A stretch of DNA of 64,000 bases from Ascarosepion bandense (GCA_037127315.1 JBBBDQ010001122.1:6675001-6739000), one strand, 5' to 3'. Positions 40,931 through 52,875 are shown, counted from the first letter of the stretch. Notes: generated by a model not told the origin, from the sequence alone. Program-made: numbers and translations.

Positions 40931-41830
40931 AATGTATCGTAATGTCAACAAATGTAAATATACAATGCTACGGAAATTAACGAAGTTTAATGAAATGCTT
41001 ATAAACAACCGACAATTTCGAAATTGTTTATTTGAACATTATTTTTGATCGATAGGTAAACTTTTCTTTTGTTCTCCGAAGGCCTTTACCTCTTCAAATC
41101 TTTCCAAAACATCCTAAATTCCGTGTAAATGTATATGCTGAACTCAAATCGATAATTGTTTATAGAAGAAACGTACCTTTTTTTCATGTTATCGACCAGA
41201 AATAAATCGGACTATATCTCACCCCTTACCACCTTTCTGATATCTGATTAACCGCTGAATGACTTGAGGCGTAGGATAATGAATTCGTTCTATTTACTCC
41301 CTTTTTAGCAATTACTCCGCTAATTGTTGGGTTTCGGAACTCATTTTCCGCGTATTAATCGCAAAATGAAAGTAAAAAAACCGAAAAATCGGAAATCTAC
41401 GCGTGAAATCTGTCTGCAGTGAACAACATTTTCTAACCGTGGTTAGGGGGTGAGACAAACAGCGACAAGAAGTTCCATATTTTTTTTCTCGATAAAATGA
41501 AAAAAAGGTAGGTTTCTTCAATAAACAATTACCGATTTGCGTTCAGCATATACATTTGCACAGAAATAGGGATGTTTTGAAAAGATTTGAAGGGGTAAAG
41601 GCCTTCGGGGAACAAAACAAAAATTTACCGATCGATACTCATATTTAAGGAGATATACTGTTTATAACCAAACAGCATATATATTTATTTCTATTTGCCT
41701 GATTATTTACGATAAATTTTTGTTACGAAATGTGCGTCATTCGGCAGGATTCGAACCTGCGACCCCTATCCACATCGGGGAAGCCATCAATTGATCAGGC
41801 GCGTCTTAGCGCAAGCAGCATAATTTTGTG
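40930..41830 (-). mobile_element. SINE-B copy interrupted by a MITE
   Basis: The 3' half (40930-41054) and the 5' half with head (41630-41830; B box GGTTCGAATCC at about 41748-41758) are continuous once 41055-41637 is removed. Confidence 0.8.
41055..41629. mobile_element. 575-bp MITE with perfect 8-bp target duplication
   Basis: Terminal inverted repeats start GGTAAACTTTTCTTTTG and GGTAAATTTTTGTTTTG and extend for at least 60 bp, with similarity to about 150 bp. The flanks GATCGATA (41047-41054 and 41630-41637) are identical, and the uninterrupted SINE-B elsewhere has a single GATCGATA. Eight-base duplications are typical of hAT, P or Merlin superfamilies; the ends do not decide between them. 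Interior has no transposase. Confidence 0.85.
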
Positions 41831-41839
41831 GGGCTATAG

Positions 41840-42149
41840 TGTCTTATATTTATATTTGGTATAAATGTTATTATTAAGCTTTAAATTATTTTTTTCTTAA
41901 ATAATTGTTTTCTGTCTTAGGGTGACGTTTACAACTTTGTCGCTGTGTAATATGAGAGTAAAAATATTTAGATAAACTGAAATCTCTCTTGTGCTTTTAT
42001 ATATAGTTGAGACAGCACAATTGAGATAAAGATATATTAATTAAATTAATTCCCTGTACTGATTTTTAAAGCAGCAGGATGTAATGAGAATCGAAGCAAA
42101 GACAACATTTATTATTATTCAACCTGGGACGGTAAAACGCGACACCAAA
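41840..42149. other. No feature seen
   Basis: AT-rich spacer. Confidence 0.5.
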
Positions 42150-42276
42150 ATCCGAACGACTATTGGGATAGCGAAAGATGCCTTCCAAAATCTAAGCAAA
42201 TTATCAAGATACAGGGAAATTTCTGTTAGGGTGAAACACACCTATTCCTCAGATAATAGACTCTTTCTCCTCTAAA
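42150..42276 (+). pseudogene. RTE-like LINE fragment
   Basis: Reads RTTIGIAKDAFQNLSKLSR, the family's RIGMAKEAFQKLSK-type segment, cut by the Helitron at 42277. Confidence 0.6.
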
Positions 42277-42612
42277 TCTAAACTTATTTATAAATGGATT
42301 TTGTCTCTGTGTGTGTGTGTGTATATGTGTGTGTGTTTGTGTGTCTGTGTCTGAGTGTGTGTGTGTCCGTTACCTATAGACGTCGAAACGGCTGAACCGA
42401 TTTTCTTGAAGATTTACACAGTTGCGAGTGTTCTTAGCAAGGTTTTGTGTCGAGGTACCCCTGATAAATATCGAAAATCGATAATCGAAAAAATCGGTTT
42501 ATAGAAGGAGTGGTCCGAATTTAATCAAATTTGATACATTCATAGACAAAGACATAAGAAACGATATTCAGAAGTTTCAAGGTTGCAGTTCTTACAATAG
42601 TGCAGAAAATCG

Positions 42613-42647
<35 letters not shown>

Positions 42648-42817
42648 CAAGATGTTTGTGTGTGTGTGTCTGTTTATCTGTCTGTATCTCCTTTATACAC
42701 AATTTTTATCCGATTCTCACCAAACTTCACACAAATATTCTTTAGTCTGAGCTCCAGGACCATGGATTAGTTTTAAAGCTTTCATTACACCCGAGCAACG
42801 CCGGGCTATACGGCCAG
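42277..42817 (+). mobile_element. Non-autonomous Helitron, full length
   Basis: Begins TCTAAACTTATTTATAAATGG after a host A and ends with hairpin CCCGAGCAACGCCGGG, TATACGG and CCAG before a host T, as Helitrons insert between A and T. Interior: (TG)n, CCTATAGACGTCGAAACGG, (TA)n at 42616-42644. No coding sequence. Confidence 0.8.
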
Positions 42818-42999
42818 TATTAAATAAATAGGAGTTAACAGGAAGTTAACTCGAGAAGTTCTTGGAAAGTTCATAGGAGTTCTTAGAAGTTCTAGAGAGT
42901 TCTTTAGAGTTCTGTTGGAGTTTAGTAGAACTACTAGACAGCTGATATTAGTCGGCTGTTAGCCGAATACTAAGGAGTCAGCTTACAGTGGAAGGTTAC

Positions 43000-43380
43000 C
43001 AAGTTCCTAATATTTTGGGTGCGTTCAGTCGATTAACAACCGACATAGCACGATTATAACTTTCAGTGCGAAAACTACTCCACAACAATTTCATTGTAAA
43101 CAAAGAAAAGATTACTGAACTGTTATGTAATATCAGTCCTCCGATATGGCACTTAAAGCTGAACAATCGCATCACAGATAAAGAAGAGACTTGCAGCAAG
43201 ATAAATGTGGTTCTACAGAAGGATGCTGAGATTATCAAAAGCATAACACGTGAGCAACGGCAAAGTTTTAAAGAGAAAATAAAAACAAAAAGGATACTTA
43301 TACTTAACATCAGGAAGTGACAGTTGGATTTTCTAGGATACATAAAGAGGAAAGCGGAAAATTTGAAACTGTTGTAACCC
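43000..43380 (+). pseudogene. RTE-like LINE fragment
   Basis: Family order is visible: NNFIVNKEKITELLCNISP (degraded), VVLQKDAE-type (WFYRRML equivalent), REQRQSFKEKIKTKRILILN. Probably the right half of the copy interrupted by the Helitron at 42277, with the middle deleted. Confidence 0.5.
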
Positions 43381-43384
43381 TGTT

Positions 43385-44086
43385 TAAGGGGTCAAAAATA
43401 ATAACAGGAATACGAGATTAGTGTATTGTATTAACAAAATAACGGGTAAAGATACAATATGCCAGGTTGTTTCTTCTAGCTGACAAACAAGCGGTGATGG
43501 ATATAAAAAGTCTCTGCTCGGTAAGTCACTCTACGGGTGTCTGACTCATACCAGACTGGTGCACTTCAGTGACTACTAGTCACATGGTATTTATGCAGGT
43601 TGAGTTAGTCTATCACTATGTTAATGGGTAGGTCCGCCACAACAGAAACTCAGGACAAATTGAAGACAAGTAGGACAGAGAAAAACAGTGCATAATCTAC
43701 TAAGAGCGCTTGAATAAATGAATAGCAGAACAAATTTTAGGAAAGAAAAATATATTAAGAGTTGCAAAGGAAATAAAATTATAGCGAACCATGAACCACC
43801 AGTCTCGGTTCGGGCCTGGTTAGCAACTGTCTTCCTCAGGAGGAATCCAGACGGGGCTCCGCCGAAGGGTAGAATAACGTCTGGGGAAAATCGACAGCAA
43901 CCCTGATAAAATATTTTTGGCTGAGCTGAAGGGCTCAGAAACCCCACTTTTAAAAAGCCTTTTGCTGCATTCCTACTTATTTGGGGAGACAGATAAATAC
44001 CGAGAACCACGATAACCCACACCCTGGAGGGACACGGCACATAGAATAAGCAGAATATTCGTTAATAATGAAAGTAACAGTAAAAT
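43385..44086. repeat. LTR-related sequence
   Basis: CTCCGCCGAAGGGTAGAATAA and GTCTGGGGAAAATC (about 43856-43895) recur inside the LTR at 44902-45345 (CCGCCGAAGGGTAGAATCTC, GTCTGGGGAAAATT). Suggests a further diverged LTR copy. Open frame 43621-44040 has no motif. Confidence 0.45.
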
Positions 44087-44337
44087 TGTTACGGTGCCCT
44101 TCTACGAGGAATGGACTCTTCCTCATGTTATTTATAACTTCCGATACGCAGTTAAATATGCAGTTAAAGCCAGCTACTAGTCAGGCAATACGCAGTGTAA
44201 CTGTACCGTTCGGACTTATTTTTATTTTCTCATTACTAATACTTACTTTGTACATATGTTCTTGTATTTCTAATACACTGTTCTGAACCTACCTTATGTG
44301 CTTCCATGTCTTACTTCCGACCAAACCGGTCACTACA
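44087..44337 (+). mobile_element. LTR copy 1, internally deleted
   Basis: Starts TGTTACGGTGCCC and ends GGTCACTACA. Followed by ACTCCACAACAAATTGGCGAC, the same leader that follows LTR copy 2. It lacks the central part present in copy 2. Confidence 0.65.
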
Positions 44338-44499
44338 ATTTCGCGGTGAAGTTTCGCCACAACAACTCCACAACAAATTGGCGACAAGATTCGCAACAAA
44401 AATGAATCTACTTTTTCAACAGACAAAACAGAAGGGAGAATAAAATTCTTGCATTTAAACAAAGCAATAAATCAAGAGGAAAGGCAAAACGAAAATTTA

Positions 44500-44619
44500 T
44501 TGTTTGAAGTCATCCAAGCAATTTCATTTACAGATTTTACAATCATATTTTTTGTTGTTTTTTAATCATTTCACCCCAAACTCTAATACACAAGAGGTTA
44601 CTGAGTTTGAAAGAATAAG

Positions 44620-44650
<31 letters not shown>

Positions 44651-44700
44651 AAAAGAAAAAAAAACATTAATAAGGAGCGAAAACAATAAAAAAAAGTGTA
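44500..44700 (-). repeat. LINE terminus fragment with A-rich tract
   Basis: AATCATTTCACCCCAAAC then GGTTACTGAGTTTG resembles the CR1-like LINE terminus; poly-A interruptions at 44620-44665. Confidence 0.45.
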
Positions 44701-44901
44701 ATCAAAAAGATAGTAGATAACGATTGACATTCAGCTTAGGGTTTTGAAGATAAAAGTTGGCTGGAAAGCATGGCGCAAAGAAGCGAGATGTGTGAGAAAA
44801 GAAACAGCATTGACCTTACAGGTACATGCCGCCAATTTCAACTGTAAATCGAGGAGACTTTGCCGCAAATATTGTACTGTGCTTAAATTCATAAAGTCTA
44901 G

Positions 44902-45345
44902 TGTTATGGTGCCCTCCTACGAGGAATGGACTCTTCCTCTTGTTATATATAAGATTACCTGTGTGACTTCCGGAAAGCAGTTGACGACAGCTAGTTCTGC
45001 CGTGCGCATTGTCAAACTCTCTGCCTTCGAGGTTCCGCCGAAGGGTAGAATCTCGTCTGGGGAAAATTAGACATTAATTTTTACCCGGAATATATGGCCT
45101 GGATTACTCATTAAAAAGGCCTTGTGCCACATTTTGTCTTAAGTGGGAACGCAATTAAATACGGCAGTTGACAGCAGTTAACGATAGCTAGTACGCAGTT
45201 AATGCCAACTACTAGTCAGGCTGTACTGTACTGTTTAAACTTACTTATTTCTAGTTACTTATTAGTAACACTTATTGTATCTATGTTCTCGTTATACTAA
45301 TACACTGTGTTCCGTGTCTTAAATCCGTACAAACCGGTCACTACA
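44902..45345 (+). mobile_element. LTR copy 2 with leader
   Basis: The 444-bp segment starts TGTTATGGTGCCC, has a TATA-like GTTATATATAAG near 44942, and ends GGTCACTACA. The following CACAACAAACTGGCGACTAAG looks like a primer-binding/leader region. An ATGGCAAAGATTTCATCC at about 45391 could be a gag start, but the sequence switches to LINE at about 45420. Confidence 0.65.
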
Positions 45346-45419
45346 ACTCCACAACAAACTGGCGACTAAGATCCACAACATCTCGGTACCATGGCAAAGA
45401 TTTCATCCGAACAGTTACC

Positions 45420-45500
45420 AGGAAAGTATTTATAGAAAAATAAGTATTTCTACATTACGGTGGTGAGAAAGTGACTGAAGCCATAAATCAGGTTAGGACC
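45420..45500 (-). pseudogene. CR1/jockey-like LINE fragment
   Basis: AAAGTATTTATAGAAAAATAAG and GGTGAGAAAGTGACTGAAGCC match the 53755-53830 segment. Confidence 0.55.
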
Positions 45501-45914
45501 AATAATATTACGAAAAAGTATAACTGGTTGAAGAATTGCAGAAACAAAAGCGAACGCACATACATCAATGAGAATTAGAATTTTTTTAAACTAATCGCCA
45601 AAGGCGTTACTTTGAATTAGCGAGTTTCGTTTCGCGGATTTAACCAACTGTAGAACGAAAATACTGAAAAGAAAAGGCAGAAAATTAAAAGTGTATTTAC
45701 AACGCTGAACTCAGGTGAATAAAAGGATGTGCATCACTACATTGCAGTAAACTTCTTCAACATCTCTCCAACATTCAGTTTTACAATTTCTGTATGGTTT
45801 ATTTATTAGAAATTAGAAATGGAAACATAATTTTTCCGTTTTTTAATACATAAACAGAGAAAATTTTATTAAAATTAAGCATGGCTTATTTCAGGGTCAT
45901 TTTGAGATTACTTT
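45501..45914. other. No gene recognised
   Basis: AT-rich spacer between LINE fragments. Confidence 0.5.
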
Positions 45915-46376
45915 ATTTTTTTAAAATCATCTCACCCCAAGCAAGGCATTCTACTGCCACTGTTGCACAGGGGGTTACATAGGGGAAAGTGATGAGAAAA
46001 GGGGTTTAGCTATGGGAAATGTCAGGAGGAGGGTAATAGATGGATGAGAATACTGAGAATAAGGGTGGAGTAGAGGGAAAAAATGATTAAGAGAATGGAG
46101 GGGAGTTAGTGGGATAAGGAGATGTCAATTGACCTTACATTTATATTCCTGGAGATTGTAGCTGTCGGGGAAGCAAGTATATGGAAGGGAATTCCACAGG
46201 CGGAAGGTGCTGTTAGAGTAGAAATTGCGGTTACATTTTATCGGTTTTACTGTAAAAGGGTGGGACCTAGTTGCTAATCTAGTAGTTCGTGTAAATTTCA
46301 TACCTAGGAGGCACCAGTGATATAAGTTCATTAGAGCAGAAGCAGTGAAAGTAATTCGTACTAAACATGAGAACAT
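45915..46376 (-). pseudogene. CR1/jockey-like LINE 3' end
   Basis: Terminus at 45930 (CACCCCAAGCAAGGCATTC), 3'UTR, then the C-terminal coding part ending NLQEYKCKVN and FRLWNSLPYTCFPDSYN on the minus strand, with small internal deletions. 5'-truncated at about 46376. Confidence 0.75.
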
Positions 46377-46455
46377 GACATCATATTCATTCTAAGCCCA
46401 GTCATCATTGACGTAGCAAGTCTTCCCAGTGTATCAGGGACCGGTACCATATTTG

Positions 46456-46460
<5 letters not shown>

Positions 46461-46517
<57 letters not shown>
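46461..46517. repeat. (TA)n microsatellite
   Basis: Pure TA run; (GA)n follows at 46586-46624. Confidence 0.95.
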
Positions 46518-46520
<3 letters not shown>

Positions 46521-46580
46521 TTTCAACCCAAGCAAGACAGGATAGCTACGGTGGGCATAGGATTACACCCACACACACAC

Positions 46581-46625
<45 letters not shown>

Positions 46626-47215
46626 AAAAACAAAAAGGGTAAAGGGGATGCCGAAATAAGGATAAAAGATGAATAGGATATAGGGAGGTGGATTGGATTT
46701 GGAGAGGTGGGTTTAATTTAGGGAGGTAGGAGATGGCAACTGACGTTGCATTTAAGCTTTTGGAAATTTTAGCGATCGTAGAAGCAAGTATACGGAAGGG
46801 AGTTCCACAGACGGAAGTGCAGAAAAGAATTTAGGGTAGAAGTGGTGATTACATTTGACTATTTTGACGGTAAAAAGGTAGGACCAAGATGCCAATCTGG
46901 TAGCACGTAAATTCATGTCGTCTGGGCACGAAGGAAAACGAAACACGTCAGAGCAGAGCCAATGAAAAATATTTGTAGAAAAGGCAGAGAGAAGCCGCAT
47001 CACGTTGGTGAGAAAGTGACTGAAGGTGAGCTGCCAAGTTCCAGATACTCCTTTGGATTTTGTCGAGAATCTAGACATGAATAAGTGATTTTCTAAGTGC
47101 CGCTTAGATATGGCACAAACCGAAAAACCTAGAGATGAATAGTACAAGCACATAACCAGAGACGACAACAGTATTCAATGCACGGACAAATGGTAGATTT
47201 ATAAATGTGAACGAT
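46505..47215 (-). pseudogene. CR1/jockey-like LINE 3' end, decayed
   Basis: CATTTCAACCCAAGCAAGAC (terminus) with inserted CA and GA runs, then minus-strand TRLASWSYLFTVKIVKCNHHF at 46860-46920 and HTRD-type segments to 47215. Frames shift repeatedly. Confidence 0.65.
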
Positions 47216-47534
47216 CCTAGAAGATATTATTTAAAAAATCATAAAATTATTCATTTATAGCAGAAAAAATAATGAATATAATAGAAGTTATATCATTTTT
47301 TTTTATTTTCTATTGATTTTTTACTGCTCTCAGCAGAGTAGGGAAAAAAGATTGGCTTGTATCATTCGATATCTCCAAAACAAAGCAAACAATTTTTTAT
47401 TTTTTTTTTAACCACCGAGTAGACACGAGCTTCACTCCAGTCTTGGTGAGCAGTTGAACTCTTAATGAGGGTCTTTGCCTCGTACGTCTGTTGGTACTAA
47501 AGCTAACTTGAGACCTCAAGTGGAATTCGTATAT
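47216..47534. other. No gene recognised
   Basis: AT-rich spacer with T-rich run near 47395. Confidence 0.5.
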
Positions 47535-47852
47535 TCGTCAGTCAGTTAGTTAAGTGCCATACGTGAAACACGCTTGGGCGATCATGTCTCGAAAGAGACA
47601 TGACTGACTGGGCAGAAGATTATCCCGCAGTAGGTTGCCATTGCTTTCTGCGGTAGACTGGTTGCCAGCCAAGGCTATAGAACCCAATCTGTCCTGTTAT
47701 TTAACCCATAACTGGAAGGAAGAGACTGATGAATACCTTTCCCAAGGGTATTTGCGCGTAAGTGAATGCATTGAATTCAACTGGAATTTGAAATCGACTC
47801 CCCGATTTCTCGCTCCGAGCCGATATCCACTGCAACCACAACGCACATATAT
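47535..47852 (-). mobile_element. SINE-A, near full length
   Basis: The complete order from the tail (CAGTTAGTTAAGTGCCATACG) to the head (CCGAGCCGATATCCACTGC...GCACATAT) in reverse. The hairpin TGTCTCGAAAGAGACA is intact. (GA)n follows at 47930-47962. Confidence 0.85.
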
Positions 47853-47924
47853 TCGTACCGTCGGTAAGAATAACGGGAGAATGATTGATTCTTTGTACCC
47901 TCCAGTAAATAGCTGACCCCTACT

Positions 47925-47962
<38 letters not shown>

Positions 47963-47964
<2 letters not shown>

Positions 47965-48483
47965 TCAAGACCTAAAAATGGAGTATTGCTACTACTTCTG
48001 AGCCGGATCTTAGCAGTCCTCGCTTTCCAACCATGATAGAGTTCAAAAGCGTTTACACCTTACTTTGTGGGTGATGAATTATTCTCCATTCTGCAATCCT
48101 TCTCCCCCGGAAGAAACGTTGCTAGCTTCCCTCTGCTCGCATTTTCACTGCAAAAGATACATTTATTACTTCTACTAGTTCCGACATTCACAATCAAGGT
48201 TCCGCCGTGGCATGTACACAGGGTCAATTTATCTTCACTCTCTTAGTAAGGATTCCATTGTAAGGAAGAAGTTCCCCACTCAGACAGATTCTTTCCCAGA
48301 ATTGTGGATTATAATCGACTACAATCTGAACTTGTTCAAGTTTAGGGTCAATCTTTATCCAGCCTAGATATCCTCAAAACCATGGAATTATTACTTTCCC
48401 TATATGACCTCTGATTTAGCAAGTCACTACCTTGAGTGACTCTTGAGCCTTCTGTTGGGTAAACAATAGTATAAAAAAGGGAT
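47963..48483. other. No gene recognised
   Basis: Less AT-rich spacer; no motif in the short frames. Confidence 0.5.
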
Positions 48484-48590
48484 TTTACGCGATGGTTAAT
48501 GCAACAAACTCAACTGGAGTTTGAAATCAGTTTGTCGATTTCTCGTTCCGAGTCGCTGAGCATTACACCGCTCACATATCCTAAGCAAAT
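48484..48590 (-). mobile_element. SINE-A head fragment
   Basis: CAACTGGAGTTTGAAATCAG and CGATTTCTCGTTCCGAGTCGC in reverse. Confidence 0.6.
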
Positions 48591-48739
48591 ATTAATACAG
48601 CGTGCAGTGGGAAAATTGTAGTCTGAATTACGCAAAAATGAAAATAACACGGACGTCTCATTTTAATACACATATATTTACCTAAATTGCACCACAATTT
48701 CTTGAAATATTAAAGAGTTAATTTATTTTGAAAAAAAAA

Positions 48740-49330
48740 TCGCTATTGATTTCAACCACGACTTCAGAATCTCCTGCATCTCTTCTGGACGGTCTCCTTA
48801 ATAAGTTGGTGAATGCTGCCATAATCTTTGCCTTGAGTTCATCTTTGGTGTTACAAGGAGTTCTGTTGGTCTCTCACTCAACTGCACCCCACACGTAATT
48901 ATCAAGGGGGTTACAATCTGGGGTGTTAGGTTGCCAGATGTCAGGCGTGATGTGATCGTATAAATTATCTGGCAGTCATGTCTAGGTTCTCCTGCTTGTG
49001 TGGCATGGTGCAGAGTCCTGTTGCCAGACATAGGTTCTACCAGGAGCCACCCTCTTCACCCAGGCCAGCACTACCTCCTCAAGGCACTTGATGTACACTT
49101 CCGATATTATGTGAGAAGATGAATGGAGGCATAACTTCGCTATCGCTTGTGATTACTCCAAACACCTTCGTAATCACCATTAGACTAATCCAACTCTTTC
49201 CGACTCCTCTGCACTATCTGCAAATGTTCGTATTAGAACTTCCGGCGTGAATGCCAAACCGTACAGCATGACGTTTAGAAATTTCTGGCGAAGTGAATTG
49301 CACCATGGTGCTCTTTTTCTCACAGACTGT
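48740..49330 (-). pseudogene. Tc1/mariner-superfamily transposase remnant
   Basis: Minus strand from 49310: VITKVFGVITSDSEVMPPF, WQQDSAPCHTSR with the second catalytic Asp, then, after frameshifts, a segment equivalent to HITPDIWPPNTPDCNPLDNY (third Asp) and ending around 48790 with RRPSRRDAGDSE-type sequence. At least two frameshifts and the N-terminal half missing. Terminal inverted repeats not found. Confidence 0.65.
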
Positions 49331-49794
49331 GCCCAACTGATCCTACTATACTGTGTATAGTCGATTAAAAAAACAAACAAAACAAAAAAAAACAACGCGC
49401 GTGTACGAAAATAAAGCTATAAAGTGGCGACAATTTCCTCATCGCACCCTGTAATTTGATTCTCACTGGATTATTGGACACTTGTGAGCTTGTGTTAGAC
49501 AATTTTTTTTTGTAAACAACGTTGCGGGGGTCGTCATGGCGTGAGTGAAATGATTCTGAATTAATAAAAAGACATCGTCACCAGTGAAACATGTTAAATA
49601 GAAATTTCGTATTCAAAATACATATTTGTTTCTACGCGCGCTTGTACATGTAAATGTCAGAAGAATTCCTGGCGGCAAAGGTGACGATAAACTTTTATAA
49701 TGTCCTTGTTCGTGTTTAATCGTGTCAGATCATGAGCGCACCTGCAGGATTTGGAGACGTAAAGAAAGAAAGGAGGGAGGGGCTGCCTGTATCT
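49331..49794. other. No gene recognised
   Basis: Spacer before the CT tract. Nothing recognised. Confidence 0.5.
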
Positions 49795-50300
49795 TTATCT
49801 CTCTCCCTCCTCCTCCTCCTCCTCTCTCTCTCTCGCTTTCTCTCTTTCCCTCTCTCTTGCTTTCTCTCCTTTTTTTCACTTGCGCTTTCTCCCTCTCTTT
49901 TGCTCTCTTTCACTCTTGCTCTCTCTCTCCCCTCTCTCTTACTTTTCTCTCTCCCTCTCTCTTGCTTTTTCTCCTTTTCTTCTCTTGCTCTCTCTCTCTC
50001 TCTCCCCTCTCTCCATTTCTCTCTCTCCCTCTCTCTTGCTTTCTTTCTCCTTTTCCTTTTCACTTCGCTTTGCGCTTTCTTTTCCCTCTCTTTCTCTCTT
50101 GCTATCTCCCCCTCTCTCTTACTTTCTCTCTCTCTCTTGCTTTCTCTCCTTTTCTTCTCTTGCGCTTTCTCCCTCTCTCTTGCTCTCTCTCTCCCTCCCC
50201 TCTCTCCCTTTCTCTCTCTCTTGCTTTCTCTCCTTTTCTTCACTTGCGCTTTCTCCCCCTCTCTTGCTCTCTTTCTCTCTCTCTCCCCCTCTCTCTTACT
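49795..50300. repeat. CT-rich low-complexity tract
   Basis: CTCT with TTGC insertions at fairly regular spacing. Gives four long spurious open frames on both strands (up to 224 codons). Confidence 0.95.
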
Positions 50301-50414
50301 TTCTCCGTTATATATATTCGGTTGAATCAGAAACCATTTCTCTTTTTGCTTATCAACTTTATTCTAAAAAAAAAAATAGACCACATTTACATTTAATTCA
50401 ATTGTATTCGAACT

Positions 50415-51110
50415 AATATTTTCCGCTGACATGAAGTGGAAAAATTGTATCGAATCAATTCCTAGATCTCCTGCTAGGAAAGTTGAATTACTATGTCGTG
50501 CTAGATAATTTTTTTCTCGCCAAAATTTTACTTACATATTGATAAATATTTCTACCACATCTTGCCTGTTGTTCCTGCTATACATTTAGAAATTCTCAAT
50601 AAAATCCAAATAAGAATTTGCAATGTTATTAGACCTGAGCTGGCATCTCGGGTTCAGTCACTTTCCCACCGCCCATAACGTAGCTTCTCTTCTACAAATA
50701 CTTTAATGGCAATTGCTCTGAGTAATTTACATTGGTACGCAGGCTTTATGAATTCATGAATTTAATCGCAGTACTAGACCCTTGGGAAAGGTATTAATCC
50801 GTTTCTTCCTTCCAGTTATGGGTTAAATAGCCGGACAGATTGGGTTTTATAGCCTTAACTGGTAACCAGTCTACCGTAGAAAGTAATGGCAACCTACTGC
50901 GGGATAATCTTCTGCCCAGTCAGTCATGTCTCTTTCGAGACATGATCGTCCAAGCGTGTATCACGTATGGCACTTAACTGACTGACTGACTAGATTGGTA
51001 GCAAGGTCTTTTGACAGTTGAAATGATTAGATCTAACCATACCACATTTTTTGCAGGTGGTTCCGGCTTTTTGCTTCCTAGCCAACTTTGATCTTCAAAA
51101 ATTGAAATGT
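50415..51110 (+). pseudogene. CR1/jockey-like LINE interrupted by SINE-A
   Basis: TGACATGAAGTGG...ATCGAATCAATTCC (LKWNDYIESI-equivalent), ATTCTCAATAAAATCCAAATA (LDKIQRRIC-equivalent) and TACTTTAATGGC (YFHG), then the SINE at 50766-50992. It resumes with AGATTGGTAGCAAGG (TRLATR) and TTCCTAGCCAACTTTGATC. Confidence 0.65.
50766..50992 (+). mobile_element. SINE-A body inserted in a LINE
   Basis: From CCCTTGGGAAAGGTATTAATC to CTTAACTGACTGACTGAC, with a short duplication ACTAGA/ACTAGA at the edges. Confidence 0.75.
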
Positions 51111-51114
51111 ACGT

Positions 51115-52100
51115 ACCATCACTCATTTTCGATACTTAAATTTATATTGAAGTTTTAAAAATAAAAGAGTTTTCTTGAAGCTTTAATTTTAGCTTTAACT
51201 GAAAGCCAAGAGATTAAATTTACTAATTCCAGTAAGCAAAACACCCTGGTGTATTTCAAACCGAAATTAAATTGATCGGAATCTAAACGTTTTTTGGTTA
51301 AAAAAAAAATGTCAGTTTTTCCGCCATTTTTCATCGATCGACATATTTTGTAAACAGAAGCCAATTTTCGGATTTAAAATCTCTTGCAAAAATAAAATAC
51401 ACATTATTTTATTCAAATTACCGAATTTTAACTTACCTTAATCTGACTTGAAATAAGAATTAACTGCTTACTGCCTGAAATGTACTAAAAAAGGTTTCTT
51501 AATGATGTTACCCTTGTTATCGAGATTGTCATCGGAGGCGATGCTTGACATGACATACAGTAGCCGTCAAAAAAAAAAAAAAATGCCAAGTATGGAAGAC
51601 GAATTTGACATAAATCTTATTCGTAAGTTTCGTTTTTTTTTTTAATTTTTAACTATACGCTAAAATTAAAAATTAACACAATATTTTCTGGAATTATCCA
51701 ATATTTTATAGAATTTTAGTTCGTTTAGCTTTATAATAAAAATATGTTGATCTATCCTCTTAATAATAACATAAACATTTGGGCGATAAAACTTTGTTTT
51801 ATTTAGTAAAGTTTTGTAATTTGCTTGAAGTATTGTGTATAATAGGTATATGGTTATGTCTTGGAGGCTGTCACAATGCGTTGAGTAAAATAAAGAAAGG
51901 TAAAGAAGTTTTGGGGTATTACCTGTTTATTATAAACATTAATATTTCGAGATCAAAATCTCATCTTCAGAATGGCAGAGAAGCGTGTGTCTGTCCGAGT
52001 GAGTTCTTGGCTTATACCTATTTGTTTTATTTAGTTTGGGGCCTTTTTCCTTCATACTATGCTGTTTTTTTCAGCGAGTTTTTGGAGGTACCTTTTGAAA
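51115..52100 (+). repeat. Unclassified repeat U1, copy 3
   Basis: Blocks at 51178 (GAAGCTTTAATTTTAGC), 51470-51560 (shared with 32050-32150), 51785 and 52030-52085 (TTTAGTTTGGGGCC...CAGCGAG). A 250-bp piece (51815-52015) interrupts it. Confidence 0.6.
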
Positions 52101-52401
52101 TGCATTTTTACTTGTCTTTTGCTTTCTTAATTACTGTTCTTTTCTTGTTTTCTCTCCTTAATAGTGTTTTTCCCTCATATTCTTTAACACTTAGTAATTT
52201 GGTCTTGGAGAACAATGACAGCATAGACAGTGGATTCAAAGAAAAATGTTGTTCTTCATGATGAGACTTTAGAAGGAATCGGAAACCCGGTCGTAAATTC
52301 TTGTTACGGATTGGGTCCGAGGAGGAGGGTAAACCGTCTCTTAAAGGTATTGACGTAAAATGAGTGGGACAATCATGGCCGGAATTTGAACTCGGATTTC
52401 T

Positions 52402-52875
52402 GACGGACCTGAAGGAGACTACCACCACCTATAAATTTGTTGTTTTTCATTTTTTTTTTTACTTTCTCAGCGCAGTCTTATCGGTTATTACATAAAGTTT
52501 CCGATTATAAAAAAAAAAAAAAAATTAAAAAACTTTCAATATTCAAACAATTTTTTGGGGGGGTGGGGCTCACTTTCTCATACAACGTTATAGTAAATCG
52601 ATCCTGCATTTTAGAACCACTCGCGTTGGGGTCGCTTTGGTTTTTTTTTGTTTTTTTTTTTGGTGGGGACGAGTTGTTGCTCTTGTTTTTGTCTTTTTCC
52701 AGTTTTCTTTAATTCGTACGATGGCATCTTTCTCGAAAACTCCAAGAATGGCTTTATTAAAAAATTTCGCAAAGGATTCAGTAGTTGAATATGTGCAAGC
52801 AATAAAGTTAATTGCACAGGATCGATTTAAGGTTGGTATGAAAAACTCAGCCCCCTCCTAAAATTGTTTAAATGT
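52402..52875. mobile_element. Palindromic element, copy 2
   Basis: Left arm GGACCTGAAGGAGACTACC...AACGTTATAGTAAATCGATCC, interior with CGCGTTGGGGTCGC, right arm GATCGATTTAAGG...AAACTCAGCCCCC. Counterpart of 19762-20610 but in the opposite orientation. The interior (52721-52850, plus strand) encodes TPRMALLKNFAKDSVVEYVQ. Confidence 0.65.

Noticed and set aside
49722..50416. Four long Ser/Leu- or Arg/Glu-rich open frames on both strands
   Set aside because: CT-rich low-complexity tract stays open in several frames at once, so it is not evidence of coding.
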